64,000 bases of DNA from Agromyces fucosus (lineage in GTDB: Bacteria > Actinomycetota > Actinomycetes > Actinomycetales > Microbacteriaceae): assembly GCF_004134865.1 (NCBI RefSeq), contig NZ_SDPO01000003.1, forward strand, positions 744,001-808,000, read 5' to 3'. The notes under the pieces were generated by a model that was not told the origin of the DNA, searched no databases, and saw only the letters and a program-made list of their open reading frames with translations. This document shows positions 19,020-28,373 of the stretch, one piece after another (position 1 is the stretch's first letter; every line of letters begins with the position of its first letter). The position numbers and the translations under genes were made by a program.

Positions 19020-19928
19020 ATGACGATCTTCCTCAACAAGGACTCCAAGGTCATCGTCCAGGGCATCACCGGTGGCGAAGGCTCGAAGCACACGTCGCGC
19101 ATGCTCGCGGCGGGCACCCAGGTGGTCGGCGGCGTGAACGCGCGCAAGGCCGGCACGAAGGTGCTGCACAACGACGCGGCAGGCAACCCGGTCGAGCTTC
19201 CGGTGTTCGCCTCGGTCGCCGAGGCCATGGAGCAGACGGGGGCGGATGTCTCCATCGCCTTCGTTCCCCCTGCCTTCACGAAGGACGCCGTGGTCGAGGC
19301 CATCGATGCGTCGATCCCGCTCCTCGTGATCATCACCGAGGGCGTGCCCGTGCAGGACTCGGCGGAGTTCTGGGCCTACGCGCAGGAGAAGGGCAACGCG
19401 ACGCGCATCATCGGCCCGAACTGCCCCGGCATCATCAGCCCCGGTGAGGCGCTCGTCGGCATCACGCCGGCGAACATCACCGGCAAGGGGCCGATCGGCC
19501 TCGTGTCGAAGTCGGGCACGCTGACGTACCAGATGATGTACGAGCTGCGCGACCTCGGCTTCTCGACCGCGATCGGCATCGGCGGCGACCCCATCATCGG
19601 CACGACGCACATCGACGCGCTCGCCGCGTTCGAGGCCGACCCCGAGACGAAGGCGATCGTGATGATCGGCGAGATCGGCGGGGACGCCGAAGAGCGCGCG
19701 GCCGACTTCATCAAGGCGAACGTCACGAAGCCGGTCGTCGGCTACGTCGCAGGCTTCACGGCGCCCGAGGGCAAGACCATGGGCCACGCCGGCGCCATCG
19801 TCTCGGGCTCCGCGGGCACCGCGCAGGCGAAGAAGGAGGCCCTCGAGGCCGCTGGCGTCAAGGTCGGGAAGACCCCGTCCGAGACCGCCCAGCTGCTTCG
19901 CGAGGTCTACGCGGCGCTGGGCGCATAA
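19020..19928 (+). CDS. sucD: Succinyl-CoA synthetase, alpha subunit
   Basis: 302 aa CoA-binding catalytic subunit. The phosphorylated His256 lies in [15 protein letters not shown]. The N-terminal CoA-binding Rossmann region reads [13 protein letters not shown], and [12 protein letters not shown] and [13 protein letters not shown] are family hallmarks. It pairs with SucC, forms an operon with it (15-bp gap) and ends at a strong hairpin. In Mycobacterium the same pair lies upstream of perM, purN and purH, as it does here. Confidence 0.97.
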   Translation: MTIFLNKDSKVIVQGITGGEGSKHTSRMLAAGTQVVGGVNARKAGTKVLHNDAAGNPVELPVFASVAEAMEQTGADVSIAFVPPAFTKDAVVEAIDASIPLLVIITEGVPVQDSAEFWAYAQEKGNATRIIGPNCPGIISPGEALVGITPANITGKGPIGLVSKSGTLTYQMMYELRDLGFSTAIGIGGDPIIGTTHIDALAAFEADPETKAIVMIGEIGGDAEERAADFIKANVTKPVVGYVAGFTAPEGKTMGHAGAIVSGSAGTAQAKKEALEAAGVKVGKTPSETAQLLREVYAALGA

Positions 19929-19943
19929 GCGCTCAACCCGTGG

Positions 19944-19978
19944 CGAAGGCCCCGTCGGCGATGCCGGCGGGGCCTTCG
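19944..19978 (+). terminator. Terminator after sucCD
   Basis: 16-bp stem (19944-19959 with 19963-19978, one G-T pair), a 3-nt loop and a short T-rich end, 15 bp after sucD. It also faces the 3' end of the convergent surface-protein gene. Confidence 0.85.
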
Positions 19979-20007
19979 TTCATTCAGTCGTTCGACTCAT
20001 CCTCCCG

Positions 20008-22044
20008 TCACGGGTCGATCACGATCGTGCACGTCACGGTCTGCGGCTCCAGGTTGTTGAGGGTCAGCGAACCGTCGCCGTTCGCACCGGTCGACGTGTC
20101 CGGGTCCGGCAGGCCGGGGACGCAGTCGATGGTCGATGCCGTGCCGCCGTCGATCTGCGAGTCGACCGAGACCGTCAGGTTCGTCAACGGCATGTTCTTG
20201 AACGACACCGTCGCGGCGGGAGTGATCGGATCGCAATCGCCCTCGCTCTCGACGACCGTCGCCGTCTTGCCGTTCGCGCCGACCAGGTGGTAACCGGTCG
20301 GTACGGTCTCCGTGACGGTGTAGTCGCCAGCGAACGCGCTCACGAGCAGCCCGGGGACGCAGGCGACGCCGTTCGCATCGGTCACGGCCTGCACGCCGGC
20401 GGGCGGCAGGCCACCACCGGTGACGGTGAACGTGACGCCCTGGTGCGGGTAGTCGCCCGATCCGGTCGCCGCGTGCTTGCGCGTCTTCACGATCTTGATC
20501 GCGCCGACCTCCCTGCTGTTGGTGAACGTGCAGGTCACGGTCTCACCCGCGGACACGGCGATCGCCCCGACGGCGGAGCCGTCACTGCAGGTCGACGACT
20601 GGAGATTCCAGTTCGCTGGCACGGTCTCGGCGGCGTCGTACGTTCCGGGAGTCAGCTCGGCGAAGGTCTTCGAGTCCTTGCCGGCAGCCCCGGGTGCCGT
20701 CGTGGTGAGCGTGAATGCGGCGGGCGTCAGGGAGCTCGACGTGAAGTCGAAGGCGCCCTGTCCGTCAGCGGTGACCTTCTCGATGATGATCGTGCCGCGT
20801 GGGCGGTTCGTGAACGTGCAGTCCACGGTGTCGGTTGCGCTCGCGAGGTTGAACGAGACCGTGCGTGTGGCGACATCGGTCGTCACGTTCGCCCCGGCCG
20901 AGCTCGCACTGCAGTTGATGCTCAGCAGATCCCATCCGTCCGGTGGGAGGTCTTCGGAGACCGTACCGGCCTGGCCCGTGAGCACTCCGGGGATGACCTT
21001 CACGCCGTCATCCGTCAGGTTGAAGGTGTTCGGAACCACCGGCGAGGTCGTGAACGCCTTCGTGAAGCCGAACGACGTCACGTTGGGGTTCTCCTCAGGG
21101 AGCGTCTCCTTGCGGATCGTCACCGAGCCGCAGTTCGAGATGTTCGTCGGCGCGGGTGCGATGAAGTCCTTCATCGCCGCTGAGAAGGAGTCGGAGGACC
21201 GGCTCTTCAGGTACGCGCTGCCGAAGGAGACGCACGTTCCCAACCCGCCTGTCAGGGCGGTGAAGTTCACGGATGCCTCGCCGAAGGTGCGAGCCGAGAT
21301 CGCTCCGAGGCCGTCAGCAGCGCCGGCGGTGATCGCCGTCGTGTTGATCGATCCGGTCGCGTTGCCCGCGGACGTGAGGTTGTTGCGCGTGCTCCAACAG
21401 GGAACCGCGTTGCTCGCCGCGCACTGGTTGCCTGCGCCCGCCGTGATCCAGCTCGATACCCAGAGCACGGGGTTCGTGCCACCTTGCGACAGGTCGTACT
21501 GGATGAGCAGGTCGCCCGCAGTGCGGACCGGCGTCACGTTGTTGGCCGAGATGGTCGACGACTGGTTGAACTCGAAGTCCATGTTGGTCGTGCCGCTCGG
21601 CTCCTGAACGCGGTGCCAGAACATGTGCAGGAACTTGGTGCCGTTTGCTGTGGTCTCGAGGTAGGTGCCGAAGTTCTTCAGGTCGCTCTTGTTCGGCGGG
21701 ATGCTCCCGTCGACGACCGAGGGCACCAAGGTGTCCTCCTTCGCGCCCTGACCGAACGAATCGTCGCCCGAGCCGGTCGGCAAGTCGGCCTTGCGGTTCT
21801 CGGTGACGCCCGCCCAGTCGAGCGACGGTGCCCCGTCGTCGACCACGAGGTTCGCGTTCGTGTCGATCTCGAAGTTGCTGCCCGCCAGGCTGACCTCGGG
21901 ATGGGATGCCTGCGCTGGTCCGGCCGCGATCACCCCGGTCAGGATGAGCGCGCCGGCGGCCGAGGCCGCGACGATGCGCATGGGCCTGCGCACGGGGTGA
22001 TCTGGTGGTGTGGGGCTTGGCAGGGTGTGGTCGCGTCGAAACAT
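20008..22044 (-). CDS. Large secreted protein with prealbumin-like (SpaA-type) repeats
   Basis: 678 aa. The N-terminus carries basic residues and a signal peptide (RIVAASAAGALILTGVIAAG, then PAQA). An N-terminal region of about 300 aa has SNFEIDTNANLVVDDGAP and is not recognised. Several repeats of the kind found in prealbumin-like and SpaA domains follow (GTIIIEKVTADGQG, GAIKIVKTRKHAATG, each ending near TCTFTN or SFKN). No LPxTG anchor or C-terminal helix is visible, so it may be released or held by other means. Codons contain more A and T at the third position than in neighbouring genes, hinting at transfer or relaxed selection. GGAGG, 5 nt before the ATG at 22044, fixes the start; an upstream TTG at 22071 is less likely. 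Confidence 0.7.
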   Translation of the reverse strand: MFRRDHTLPSPTPPDHPVRRPMRIVAASAAGALILTGVIAAGPAQASHPEVSLAGSNFEIDTNANLVVDDGAPSLDWAGVTENRKADLPTGSGDDSFGQGAKEDTLVPSVVDGSIPPNKSDLKNFGTYLETTANGTKFLHMFWHRVQEPSGTTNMDFEFNQSSTISANNVTPVRTAGDLLIQYDLSQGGTNPVLWVSSWITAGAGNQCAASNAVPCWSTRNNLTSAGNATGSINTTAITAGAADGLGAISARTFGEASVNFTALTGGLGTCVSFGSAYLKSRSSDSFSAAMKDFIAPAPTNISNCGSVTIRKETLPEENPNVTSFGFTKAFTTSPVVPNTFNLTDDGVKVIPGVLTGQAGTVSEDLPPDGWDLLSINCSASSAGANVTTDVATRTVSFNLASATDTVDCTFTNRPRGTIIIEKVTADGQGAFDFTSSSLTPAAFTLTTTAPGAAGKDSKTFAELTPGTYDAAETVPANWNLQSSTCSDGSAVGAIAVSAGETVTCTFTNSREVGAIKIVKTRKHAATGSGDYPHQGVTFTVTGGGLPPAGVQAVTDANGVACVPGLLVSAFAGDYTVTETVPTGYHLVGANGKTATVVESEGDCDPITPAATVSFKNMPLTNLTVSVDSQIDGGTASTIDCVPGLPDPDTSTGANGDGSLTLNNLEPQTVTCTIVIDP

Positions 22045-22075
22045 CGTCGCCTCCGTTGGGGGGTGTTGCAAACTT

Positions 22076-22100
22076 CCGATCGGTCGGGATGGCCGATCGG
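22076..22100. promoter_or_regulatory. Paired CCGATCGG palindromes in the intergenic region 22045-22423
   Basis: Two copies of the self-complementary CCGATCGG (22076-22083 and 22093-22100) lie about 32-57 bp upstream of the minus-strand secreted-protein start. They could pair into a hairpin in its leader or form a double operator. In the rest of this roughly 380-bp gap I see no further gene, a mixed-composition stretch (22150-22290), and no convincing promoter. Confidence 0.35.
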
Positions 22101-22423
22101 GTCCCCTTTGGGCGTGATGGGCGGCGGTGTGCCGGCGCGCGCGAAGCGCGTAAGTGCCTGTCGTCAGTCCGGCCGCCTCGGGTAAGCGACGACCGGCAGC
22201 ATCAAGACCCGAAGAGGAGTCTTACGCTTGTCAGGCGCAGGCTACACCCGGCGAGGAATGGCCGAGCGGAAAGATGAAAGATCCTCACCCTCCAGAACGG
22301 GGGGTGTCGCTCTGCCGGACTGCCGGAAGCCGATCCGCAGCAGCCGCGCGGGAGCCGTTCCGTGCGACCGGGCTCCCATGCCAGAGTTGGAGGATGAACG
22401 AGCAGCAGTCGTCGGAGCAGGGC

Positions 22424-22921
22424 ATGAGCCAGGCCCACCGGATCGTCCGGGCCACCTTCGTCACGGAGGAATCCGTCTACGGAGTGCTTCTGGTCTCGGG
22501 CATGATCGTCGCCTCGGGCGGCCATGGGGAGAGCTCGTGGCGCGTGTTCTGGAGCGTCGCGATCACCGTCGTGGTCTTCTGGGCCGCGCACGTGTACGCG
22601 GGAACCGTCGCCCACCACGGTCTCGACAACGACCGGGTCGTCGGCCTCCGGGAGTCGTTCGGTCTCGCACTTCTCCGCTCGCGCGGGCTCCTGCTCTCGT
22701 CGGCGATCCCGCTCTTCATCCTCCTGCTCGGCGCGACCCGGGCGATCCCCGACCCCGTGGCGATCTGGACGGCACTCTGGGCGGGCGTCGTCGTGCTCGC
22801 GGTGCTCGGGTACATCGCCTTCCACCGACGAGGTGCGTCGTGGCCGGTGAAGGTGCTTGGCTCCCTCATCACCGCCGGGTTCGGTATCGCCCTCATCGTG
22901 CTGAAGGCCGTCATCCACTGA
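22424..22921 (+). CDS. Uncharacterised integral membrane protein
   Basis: 165 aa with four predicted membrane helices (starting near VYGVLLVSGMIVA, VFWSVAITVVVFWAA, LLLSSAIPLFILLLG and AGVVVLAVLGYIAF), and a short final hydrophobic end. I do not recognise the family and assign no function. I chose ATG 22424 because GGAG at 22414-22417 gives a 6-nt spacing; the in-frame ATG at 22394 would add 10 residues, but its GGAGG directly touches the start codon. It is followed by another membrane protein gene on the same strand. Confidence 0.6.
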   Translation: MSQAHRIVRATFVTEESVYGVLLVSGMIVASGGHGESSWRVFWSVAITVVVFWAAHVYAGTVAHHGLDNDRVVGLRESFGLALLRSRGLLLSSAIPLFILLLGATRAIPDPVAIWTALWAGVVVLAVLGYIAFHRRGASWPVKVLGSLITAGFGIALIVLKAVIH

Positions 22922-23004
22922 GTGACGCGACACGACCCCTTCACGCGAATGGGACGATGCGCCGAGGAACGGGCGGGCGCTAGGGTCAAGGGCAGGGGTG
23001 CCTC

Positions 23005-24489
23005 ATGGCCAAGAACGGTGACAACGAGCTCGAGGCGCGGATCGCCGCGCTCGAGTCCGAGAACGCAGCGCTTCGCGCAGGCCTCGAGCAGGGGGTCGAG
23101 GATGCCGCGGCATCCGCTGCGCCGAAGCCCAGGCGCAGCTGGGGCCGGAGCCTCACGGCCGTCGTGCTCATCGTGGTCGGCCTCCTGCTCGCGCCGGTCG
23201 CCGTGATCACCGCATGGGCTCGCCTCGAGCTGGCCGACACGAACCGCTTCGTGGCGACCTTCGCGCCGATCGCCGAAGACCCTGCGGTCCAGGCGTACAT
23301 CGGCGACGAGGTGACGGCTGCCATCGAGGAGCAGGTCGACATCCCGGGGCTCACGTCCGACGTGTTCGACGGGATCCGCTCGCTCGGGCTGCCGCCGAAG
23401 GCCGATGCGGCGCTGGGACTGCTGGAGGGCCCGGCGACGCAAGGCATCCAGTCGCTCGTCTCCGACGTCGTCGACCGGCTGGTCACGTCCGAGGCGTTCG
23501 AGGACATCTGGGCGAACACGTTGCGCATCACGCACACGCAGTTCGTGGCCGCCATGCAAGGCGATCCCGATGCCGCGCTCGCCATCGGCAGCGACGGCAC
23601 CATCTCCGTGCAGCTCGGGCCCATCGTCGAATCCGTGAAGCAGCGTCTCGTCGACCAGGGCGTCGGCTTCGCGCAGGCGATCCCCGACGTGGATCGGAGC
23701 GTGGTCATCGCGCAGGACGACTCGTTCGCGCTCATCCGCACGCTCTACGCGCTCGCCGTCGGCGTCGGCACCTGGCTGCCGTGGGTCATGCTCGCGTTCC
23801 TCGTGATCGGTGTCGTCGTGGCACGCAACCGCATCAGGGCGCTCGTCTGGACGGCCGGCGGCTTCGCCCTCTCGATGGCGCTCCTCGCCGCCGGCGTCGG
23901 CATCGGCCGCTGGTACTTCGTCGGCACCGTGAGCCCGTCGGTGATGCCGGCGAACGCCGCGGAGGCGATCTACTCGGGGCTCATCGAGATCATGATGTCG
24001 ACGGTGGTGGCGCTCCTCGTGCTCGGCGTGCTCGTGGCCGTCGTGGCCTGGTTCTCGGGCCCGTGGCGTCCGGCCCGTGCAATGCGCGGATTCGCCGGTT
24101 CGGGGTTCGCGGCCGTTCGGCGTGCCGCGGCATCGCACGGTGTCACGACGGGGCGGTTCGGCATCTGGCTCGATCGCTGGCGGGTCATCGCGTACATCGC
24201 GATCGCGGTCATTGCATCGCTCGTGGTGCTGTTCTCGCGTCCCGTCTCGACGAGCTTCGTCGTCACGACCGTGCTGCTCGCACTCCTCGCACTGCTGATC
24301 GTCGAGCTGCTCCGGCGACCGGAATCCGAGGTGGGGGCTTCCGGAGTCGCGTCGATCGGTGACGTCGAGGAGGCCGACGAGACCGTGCTCGTCACGGTCG
24401 GGCCCGACGGCGAGGCGGTCGCGACGGTCGTCGACGAGGTCGAGGTCGAGTCGTCGAGTCGGGCCGACCCCGCACGTCCTGCCGACTGA
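23005..24489 (+). CDS. Uncharacterised membrane protein with N-terminal coiled coil
   Basis: 494 aa. Residues 7-30 form a short coiled coil (ELEARIAALESENAALRAGL), then a basic stretch and a transmembrane helix (about 49-70). An extracytoplasmic domain of about 190 residues follows, then four or five further helices (from LYALAVGVGTWLPWVMLAFLV onwards) and an acidic cytoplasmic tail. Similar proteins of unknown role occur in actinobacteria, to my knowledge. It lies between sucCD and perM. A TAGGGT box at 22981-22986 is a possible -10. Confidence 0.65.
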   Translation: MAKNGDNELEARIAALESENAALRAGLEQGVEDAAASAAPKPRRSWGRSLTAVVLIVVGLLLAPVAVITAWARLELADTNRFVATFAPIAEDPAVQAYIGDEVTAAIEEQVDIPGLTSDVFDGIRSLGLPPKADAALGLLEGPATQGIQSLVSDVVDRLVTSEAFEDIWANTLRITHTQFVAAMQGDPDAALAIGSDGTISVQLGPIVESVKQRLVDQGVGFAQAIPDVDRSVVIAQDDSFALIRTLYALAVGVGTWLPWVMLAFLVIGVVVARNRIRALVWTAGGFALSMALLAAGVGIGRWYFVGTVSPSVMPANAAEAIYSGLIEIMMSTVVALLVLGVLVAVVAWFSGPWRPARAMRGFAGSGFAAVRRAAASHGVTTGRFGIWLDRWRVIAYIAIAVIASLVVLFSRPVSTSFVVTTVLLALLALLIVELLRRPESEVGASGVASIGDVEEADETVLVTVGPDGEAVATVVDEVEVESSSRADPARPAD

Positions 24490-24520
24490 GGAGCGCCGGG
24501 CGGGATAGGCTCCCGGTGGA

Positions 24521-25861
24521 ATGAGACGCACGACGATCGCCCTGCTCGCCGGCCTCGAGGCATCCGTCGCCGCCCTCATCGGCCTCGGCATCGCGCTCGT
24601 GCCGCTCATGCTGCTGTGGGCGGTGCACTTCGGGCTCGCGATCGACGCGACCCTCTTCCTCCGTGCGGCAGCCGACGTGTGGCTGCTCGGCCACGGCGTC
24701 GACCTCGTGCTGCAACTCGACCCGATGACCGCGGAGCAGACCGGTCTGCCGGGCGCCGGCGACCCGTTCCCGATCACGATCGCACTCCTCGGCTTCGCGC
24801 TCATCTCGGTCGCCTTCGCGCGTCGCATCGGCCGGCGCTCCGCCGCCGAGGGGCACTCGTTCACCGGAGGCATCGCCGCCGTCGCCGTCTACGCGGTGGT
24901 CGGCTTCGTGCTGGCGAGCGCAGCGGGCGTCGACGGCGCGAGGTCCTCGCTCTGGCAGGCCGCGCTGCTGCCCGCGTTCGTGATGGGCGTCGGCGTCGTG
25001 ATCGGAGCGGTCATCGAGACGCTCCGAGACGACCCGATGACGGATGCCGCGGGCGGCTTCGTGCGTCGCCGCGTCGCCGAGCTGCCCCCGGCGCTCGTCG
25101 ACACGGCGCGCATCGTCGTGCGCATCGGCGCCGGTGCGGCGTTCGGCCTCCTCGCGGTCGCGGGGGTGCTCGTCGCGGGGCTCATCACGGTCGACTACGC
25201 GACGATCGCCGGGCTCTACCAGTCGCTCGGCAGCGGGATCGACGGCGGCATCGCCCTGACCGTCGCCGAACTCTCACTCATTCCGAACCTCGTCATCTGG
25301 GGTGCTGCGTGGCTGCTCGGGCCCGGGTTCGCGCTCGGCGCGGGATCCTCCGTCGCTCCGACGGGCACGCTCCTCGGGCCGGTGCCCGGCATTCCGCTGC
25401 TCGGCGCGCTGCCGAGCGAGGCCCAGCCGTTCGGGGCGCTCTGGCTCATCGTGCCGGTGCTGCTCGGGTTCCTCGGCGCGTGGCTCGTGGTGCCGGCTCG
25501 GTCGTCGGCGGCGTGGAATCCGCGAGGTCGCGACGACGTGCGCGCCGCCTGGTGGTTCCCCGTCGTGATCGGCATCGGCTCCGGGGCGGCGGCCGGACTC
25601 GTGCTCGGCCTCCTCGCCTGGTGGTCGGGCGGCGCAGTCGGTCCGGGCCGGCTCGCCGAGGTCGGCCCCGATCCGCTGGCCGTCGGCGGCGTCGCGGCAC
25701 TCGTGTTCGGCATCGGCGCCCTCGCAGGCGCGTACTCGGCGAGGGCGCGCGGCCGGTCGGAGGGCGACCACGAGGCATCCGCTAGACCGTCGTTCGATCG
25801 CCGCTTCGACGAGCAGCCGCCGCCGTTCGATCCGAACACGACCGAAGTGCTCGGCCGGTAG
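24521..25861 (+). CDS. perM: DUF6350/PerM family membrane protein
   Basis: 446 aa polytopic membrane protein with around ten hydrophobic helices and a short hydrophilic tail. The position directly before purN and purH, and behind sucCD, matches the mycobacterial perM locus (Rv0955), and the helix layout agrees with the DUF6350 family. PerM in mycobacteria supports cell division under stress by affecting FtsB levels; the role here is inferred. A -10-like TAGGCT lies at 24506-24511, 9 nt before the ATG. Identification rests more on synteny and topology than on motifs. Confidence 0.7.
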   Translation: MRRTTIALLAGLEASVAALIGLGIALVPLMLLWAVHFGLAIDATLFLRAAADVWLLGHGVDLVLQLDPMTAEQTGLPGAGDPFPITIALLGFALISVAFARRIGRRSAAEGHSFTGGIAAVAVYAVVGFVLASAAGVDGARSSLWQAALLPAFVMGVGVVIGAVIETLRDDPMTDAAGGFVRRRVAELPPALVDTARIVVRIGAGAAFGLLAVAGVLVAGLITVDYATIAGLYQSLGSGIDGGIALTVAELSLIPNLVIWGAAWLLGPGFALGAGSSVAPTGTLLGPVPGIPLLGALPSEAQPFGALWLIVPVLLGFLGAWLVVPARSSAAWNPRGRDDVRAAWWFPVVIGIGSGAAAGLVLGLLAWWSGGAVGPGRLAEVGPDPLAVGGVAALVFGIGALAGAYSARARGRSEGDHEASARPSFDRRFDEQPPPFDPNTTEVLGR

Positions 25862-25897
25862 CGTCACTGCGGCGCGGTATCGAACCTTCGGCGCCGG

Positions 25898-25903
25898 TAG
25901 GCT
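25898..25903 (+). promoter_or_regulatory. Candidate -10 box for leaderless purN-purH
   Basis: TAGGCT lies 6 nt before the GTG at 25910 with no ribosome-binding site, which suggests transcription starting at the start codon. Confidence 0.45.
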
Positions 25904-25909
25904 CGAAGG

Positions 25910-26503
25910 GTGCTGAAGCTCGTCGTCCTCATCTCGGGCACCGGATCGAACCTTCGTGCCCTGCTCGACGCCTCCGCCGATGCGGAGTTCCCGGCGCGGG
26001 TCGTGGCGATCGGTGCCGATCGCGACGCCGAAGGGCTCGCCCTCGGCGAGGAGTTCGGCGTGCCGACCTTCTCCGTGCCCTTCACGGCGTATCCCGACCG
26101 CAACTCCTGGGGCGACGCCCTCATCGCCGAGGTGGCGCGCTGGGAGCCCGACGTGGTCGTGCTCTCTGGCCTCATGCGGCTCGTGCCGCCCGCCGTCGTC
26201 GACGCGTTCTCGCCGCACCTCATCAACACGCACCCGGCCTACCTGCCCGAGTTCCCCGGCGCGCACGGGGTCCGCGACGCGCTTGCCGCGGGCGTCACCC
26301 AGACCGGCGCGAGCCTCATCGTCGTGGACAACTCCGTCGACGGCGGCCCCATCATCGCGCAGGAGCGCATCCCGGTGCTGCCGGGCGACACCGAGTCGAG
26401 CCTGCACGATCGCATCAAGCCCGTCGAACGACGCCTGCTCATCCAGGCCGTGCTCGACATCGCCAACCAGCACCTCGACCTGAAGGAACTCGCACGATCA
26501 TGA
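25910..26503 (+). CDS. purN: Phosphoribosylglycinamide formyltransferase
   Basis: 197 aa. Transfers a formyl group from 10-formyl-tetrahydrofolate to GAR in purine synthesis. The phosphate-binding [13 protein letters not shown] is at the N-terminus and the catalytic region reads [15 protein letters not shown], with the Asp in DGGPIIAQE. The HPAYLP form (rather than HPSLLP) is a family variant. The GTG start is probably leaderless. The stop overlaps the purH ATG (ATGA), so the two are translationally coupled. Confidence 0.95.
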   Translation: MLKLVVLISGTGSNLRALLDASADAEFPARVVAIGADRDAEGLALGEEFGVPTFSVPFTAYPDRNSWGDALIAEVARWEPDVVVLSGLMRLVPPAVVDAFSPHLINTHPAYLPEFPGAHGVRDALAAGVTQTGASLIVVDNSVDGGPIIAQERIPVLPGDTESSLHDRIKPVERRLLIQAVLDIANQHLDLKELARS

Positions 26504-28110
26504 GCGGCGCCACGCACGACCCGAGCCTCTACCGCGACCGCGATGTCGTGCCCGTGAAGCGGGCGCTCGTCGCCGTGAGCGACAAGCGCGGCCTGGTCGA
26601 GCTCGCCACGGCGCTCGTCGGCGCCGGCGTCGAGATCGTCTCGACGGGCGGCACGGGCAAGGCCATCGGCGACGCGGGCCTGCCCGTCACGCAGGTCGCC
26701 GACGTCACCGGCTACCCCGAGCACCTCGACGGCCGCGTGCGCACGCTCCACCCCGCCGTGCACTCGGGCCTCCTCGCCGACCTCCGCCTCGAGAGCCACG
26801 AAGCCGAGCTCGCGGGCCTCGGCATCGCACCCTACGAGCTCGTGGTCGTGAACCTCTACCCGTTCGCCGAGACCGTCGCGGCGGGCGCTGCCCCCGACGC
26901 GGTCATCGAGCAGATCGACATCGGCGGCCCCGCGATGGTGCGCGCCTCGGCCAAGAACCACGCGAACGTCGCCGTGGTGGTCTCGCCAGATCGCTACGAC
27001 GAGATCGCCGCCGCGGTCGCGGCGGGCGGTACGTCCCTCGCCCAGCGCACCGAGCTCGCGCGCGAGGCGTTCCGGCACACGGCGTCGTACGACGTCGCCG
27101 TCGCCTCCTGGCTGGGCAGTGTCGTCGCGCCCGACCAGCCCGCCGACGAGTCGCCGTTCCCGGCGTGGGTCGGCGGCACGTGGACGAAGGATGCCGACCT
27201 CCGCTACGGCGAGAACTCGCACCAGAAGGGCGCGCTGTACGCCTCGAACGGCGGGCACCCCGGCATCGCGCAGGCCGTGCAGCTGCACGGCAAGGAGATG
27301 TCGTACAACAACTACGTCGACGCCGACTCCGCGGTGCGTGCGGCATTCGACTTCGCCGAGCCGGCCGTTGCGATCATCAAGCACGCGAACCCGTGCGGCA
27401 TCGCGGTGGCCTCGGCCGGGGCATCCGATCCCATCGCCGACGCCCACCGCAGGGCGCACGAGTGCGACCCGGTGTCGGCGTACGGCGGCGTCATCGCCGC
27501 GAACCGCACCGTGACCGTCGAGATGGCGCAGACCGTCTCGGGCATCTTCACCGAGGTGCTCATCGCACCGGCCTTCGAGGCCGAGGCGCTCGAGCTGCTC
27601 TCGCAGAAGAAGAACATCCGGCTGCTGACGCTCCCCGAGGGATTCACTCCGACGGCGGTCGAACTGCGCCAGGTCTCGGGCGGCATGCTGCTGCAGCAGG
27701 CCGACCGTCACTTCGCGCCGGCATCGGAGTGGACCCTCGCCGCGGGTGAGCCCGCCGACGAGGCGACCCTCGCCGACCTCGAGTTCGCCTGGACCGCGTG
27801 CCGCGCGGTCAAGTCCAATGCGATCCTCCTCGCCGCAGGCGGCGCCTCGGTCGGAGTCGGCATGGGCCAGGTGAATCGCGTCGACTCGTGCAAGCTCGCA
27901 GTCGAGCGCGCGGGGGAGCGGGCGGCGGGTTCGGTCGCGGCATCCGATGCGTTCTTCCCGTTCGCCGACGGCCTGCAGATCCTCCTCGACGGCGGCGTGC
28001 GCGCCGTCGTGCAGCCGGGCGGCTCGGTCCGCGACGAAGAGGTGATCGCGGCGGCCCGCGAGGCCGGCGTCACGATGTACTTCACGGGCGAGCGCCACTT
28101 CTTCCACTGA
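26500..28110 (+). CDS. purH: Bifunctional AICAR formyltransferase/IMP cyclohydrolase
   Basis: 536 aa enzyme of the last two steps of IMP synthesis. The N-terminal MGS-like cyclohydrolase domain has [13 protein letters not shown] and STGGTGKAI, and [20 protein letters not shown]. The AICAR transformylase domain has [14 protein letters not shown], the Lys-His of KHANPCGIA, and the end [15 protein letters not shown]. It overlaps purN by 4 bp. A hairpin begins directly after the stop codon. Confidence 0.97.
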   Translation: MSGATHDPSLYRDRDVVPVKRALVAVSDKRGLVELATALVGAGVEIVSTGGTGKAIGDAGLPVTQVADVTGYPEHLDGRVRTLHPAVHSGLLADLRLESHEAELAGLGIAPYELVVVNLYPFAETVAAGAAPDAVIEQIDIGGPAMVRASAKNHANVAVVVSPDRYDEIAAAVAAGGTSLAQRTELAREAFRHTASYDVAVASWLGSVVAPDQPADESPFPAWVGGTWTKDADLRYGENSHQKGALYASNGGHPGIAQAVQLHGKEMSYNNYVDADSAVRAAFDFAEPAVAIIKHANPCGIAVASAGASDPIADAHRRAHECDPVSAYGGVIAANRTVTVEMAQTVSGIFTEVLIAPAFEAEALELLSQKKNIRLLTLPEGFTPTAVELRQVSGGMLLQQADRHFAPASEWTLAAGEPADEATLADLEFAWTACRAVKSNAILLAAGGASVGVGMGQVNRVDSCKLAVERAGERAAGSVAASDAFFPFADGLQILLDGGVRAVVQPGGSVRDEEVIAAAREAGVTMYFTGERHFFH

Positions 28111-28134
28111 GCTGCGGCGCGGTTCCGCCGCAGC
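28111..28134 (+). terminator. Terminator after purH
   Basis: 9-bp perfect stem (28111-28119 with 28126-28134), 6-nt loop, starting right after the TGA, followed by TTC. Confidence 0.65.
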
Positions 28135-28136
28135 TT

Positions 28137-28198
28137 CGGAGATCTGCACCCATTCGGATGCATCAGCGCATGTGATGCCGAATCTGCGGCGATCTCCG
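28137..28198. repeat. Imperfect long inverted repeat between purH and the dehydrogenase gene
   Basis: The two arms pair in three blocks: CGGAGATC with GATCTCCG, ATTCGG with CCGAAT, and CATCA with TGATG around a 7-nt loop. A symmetrical 7/7 internal loop and a 3-nt bulge separate them. It sits about 175 bp before the downstream start codon. It may be a structured leader or extra terminator; the function is unknown. Confidence 0.55.
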
Positions 28199-28256
28199 CA
28201 CCTGTGGTTGGCGGGCGTCGTGAGTGCGTGGAGCGGGGTGCCAGGGCGCGCCCGAC

Positions 28257-28280
28257 GGGCGGATGCCGCGGCATCCGCCC
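28257..28280. repeat. 24-bp perfect palindrome carrying the CGGATGC motif
   Basis: GGGCGGATGCCG followed by its exact complement. It combines the window-wide motif CGGATGC with its inverse, GCATCCG, with no loop. Position is 94 bp before the dehydrogenase start. Confidence 0.7.
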
Positions 28281-28373
28281 GGCCCTGACGGCGGTACCCT
28301 TGAATCGAACCCGTGCTCATGAGGCGCAGGGAAGGTTCCGCCCACGAAGCGGATGATTCAAGGAGAACGATCG

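Noticed and set aside
22394..22423. Upstream start for the small membrane protein at 22424
   Set aside because: The GGAGG touches the ATG at 22394 with no spacing, whereas the next ATG has a GGAG at a normal distance.
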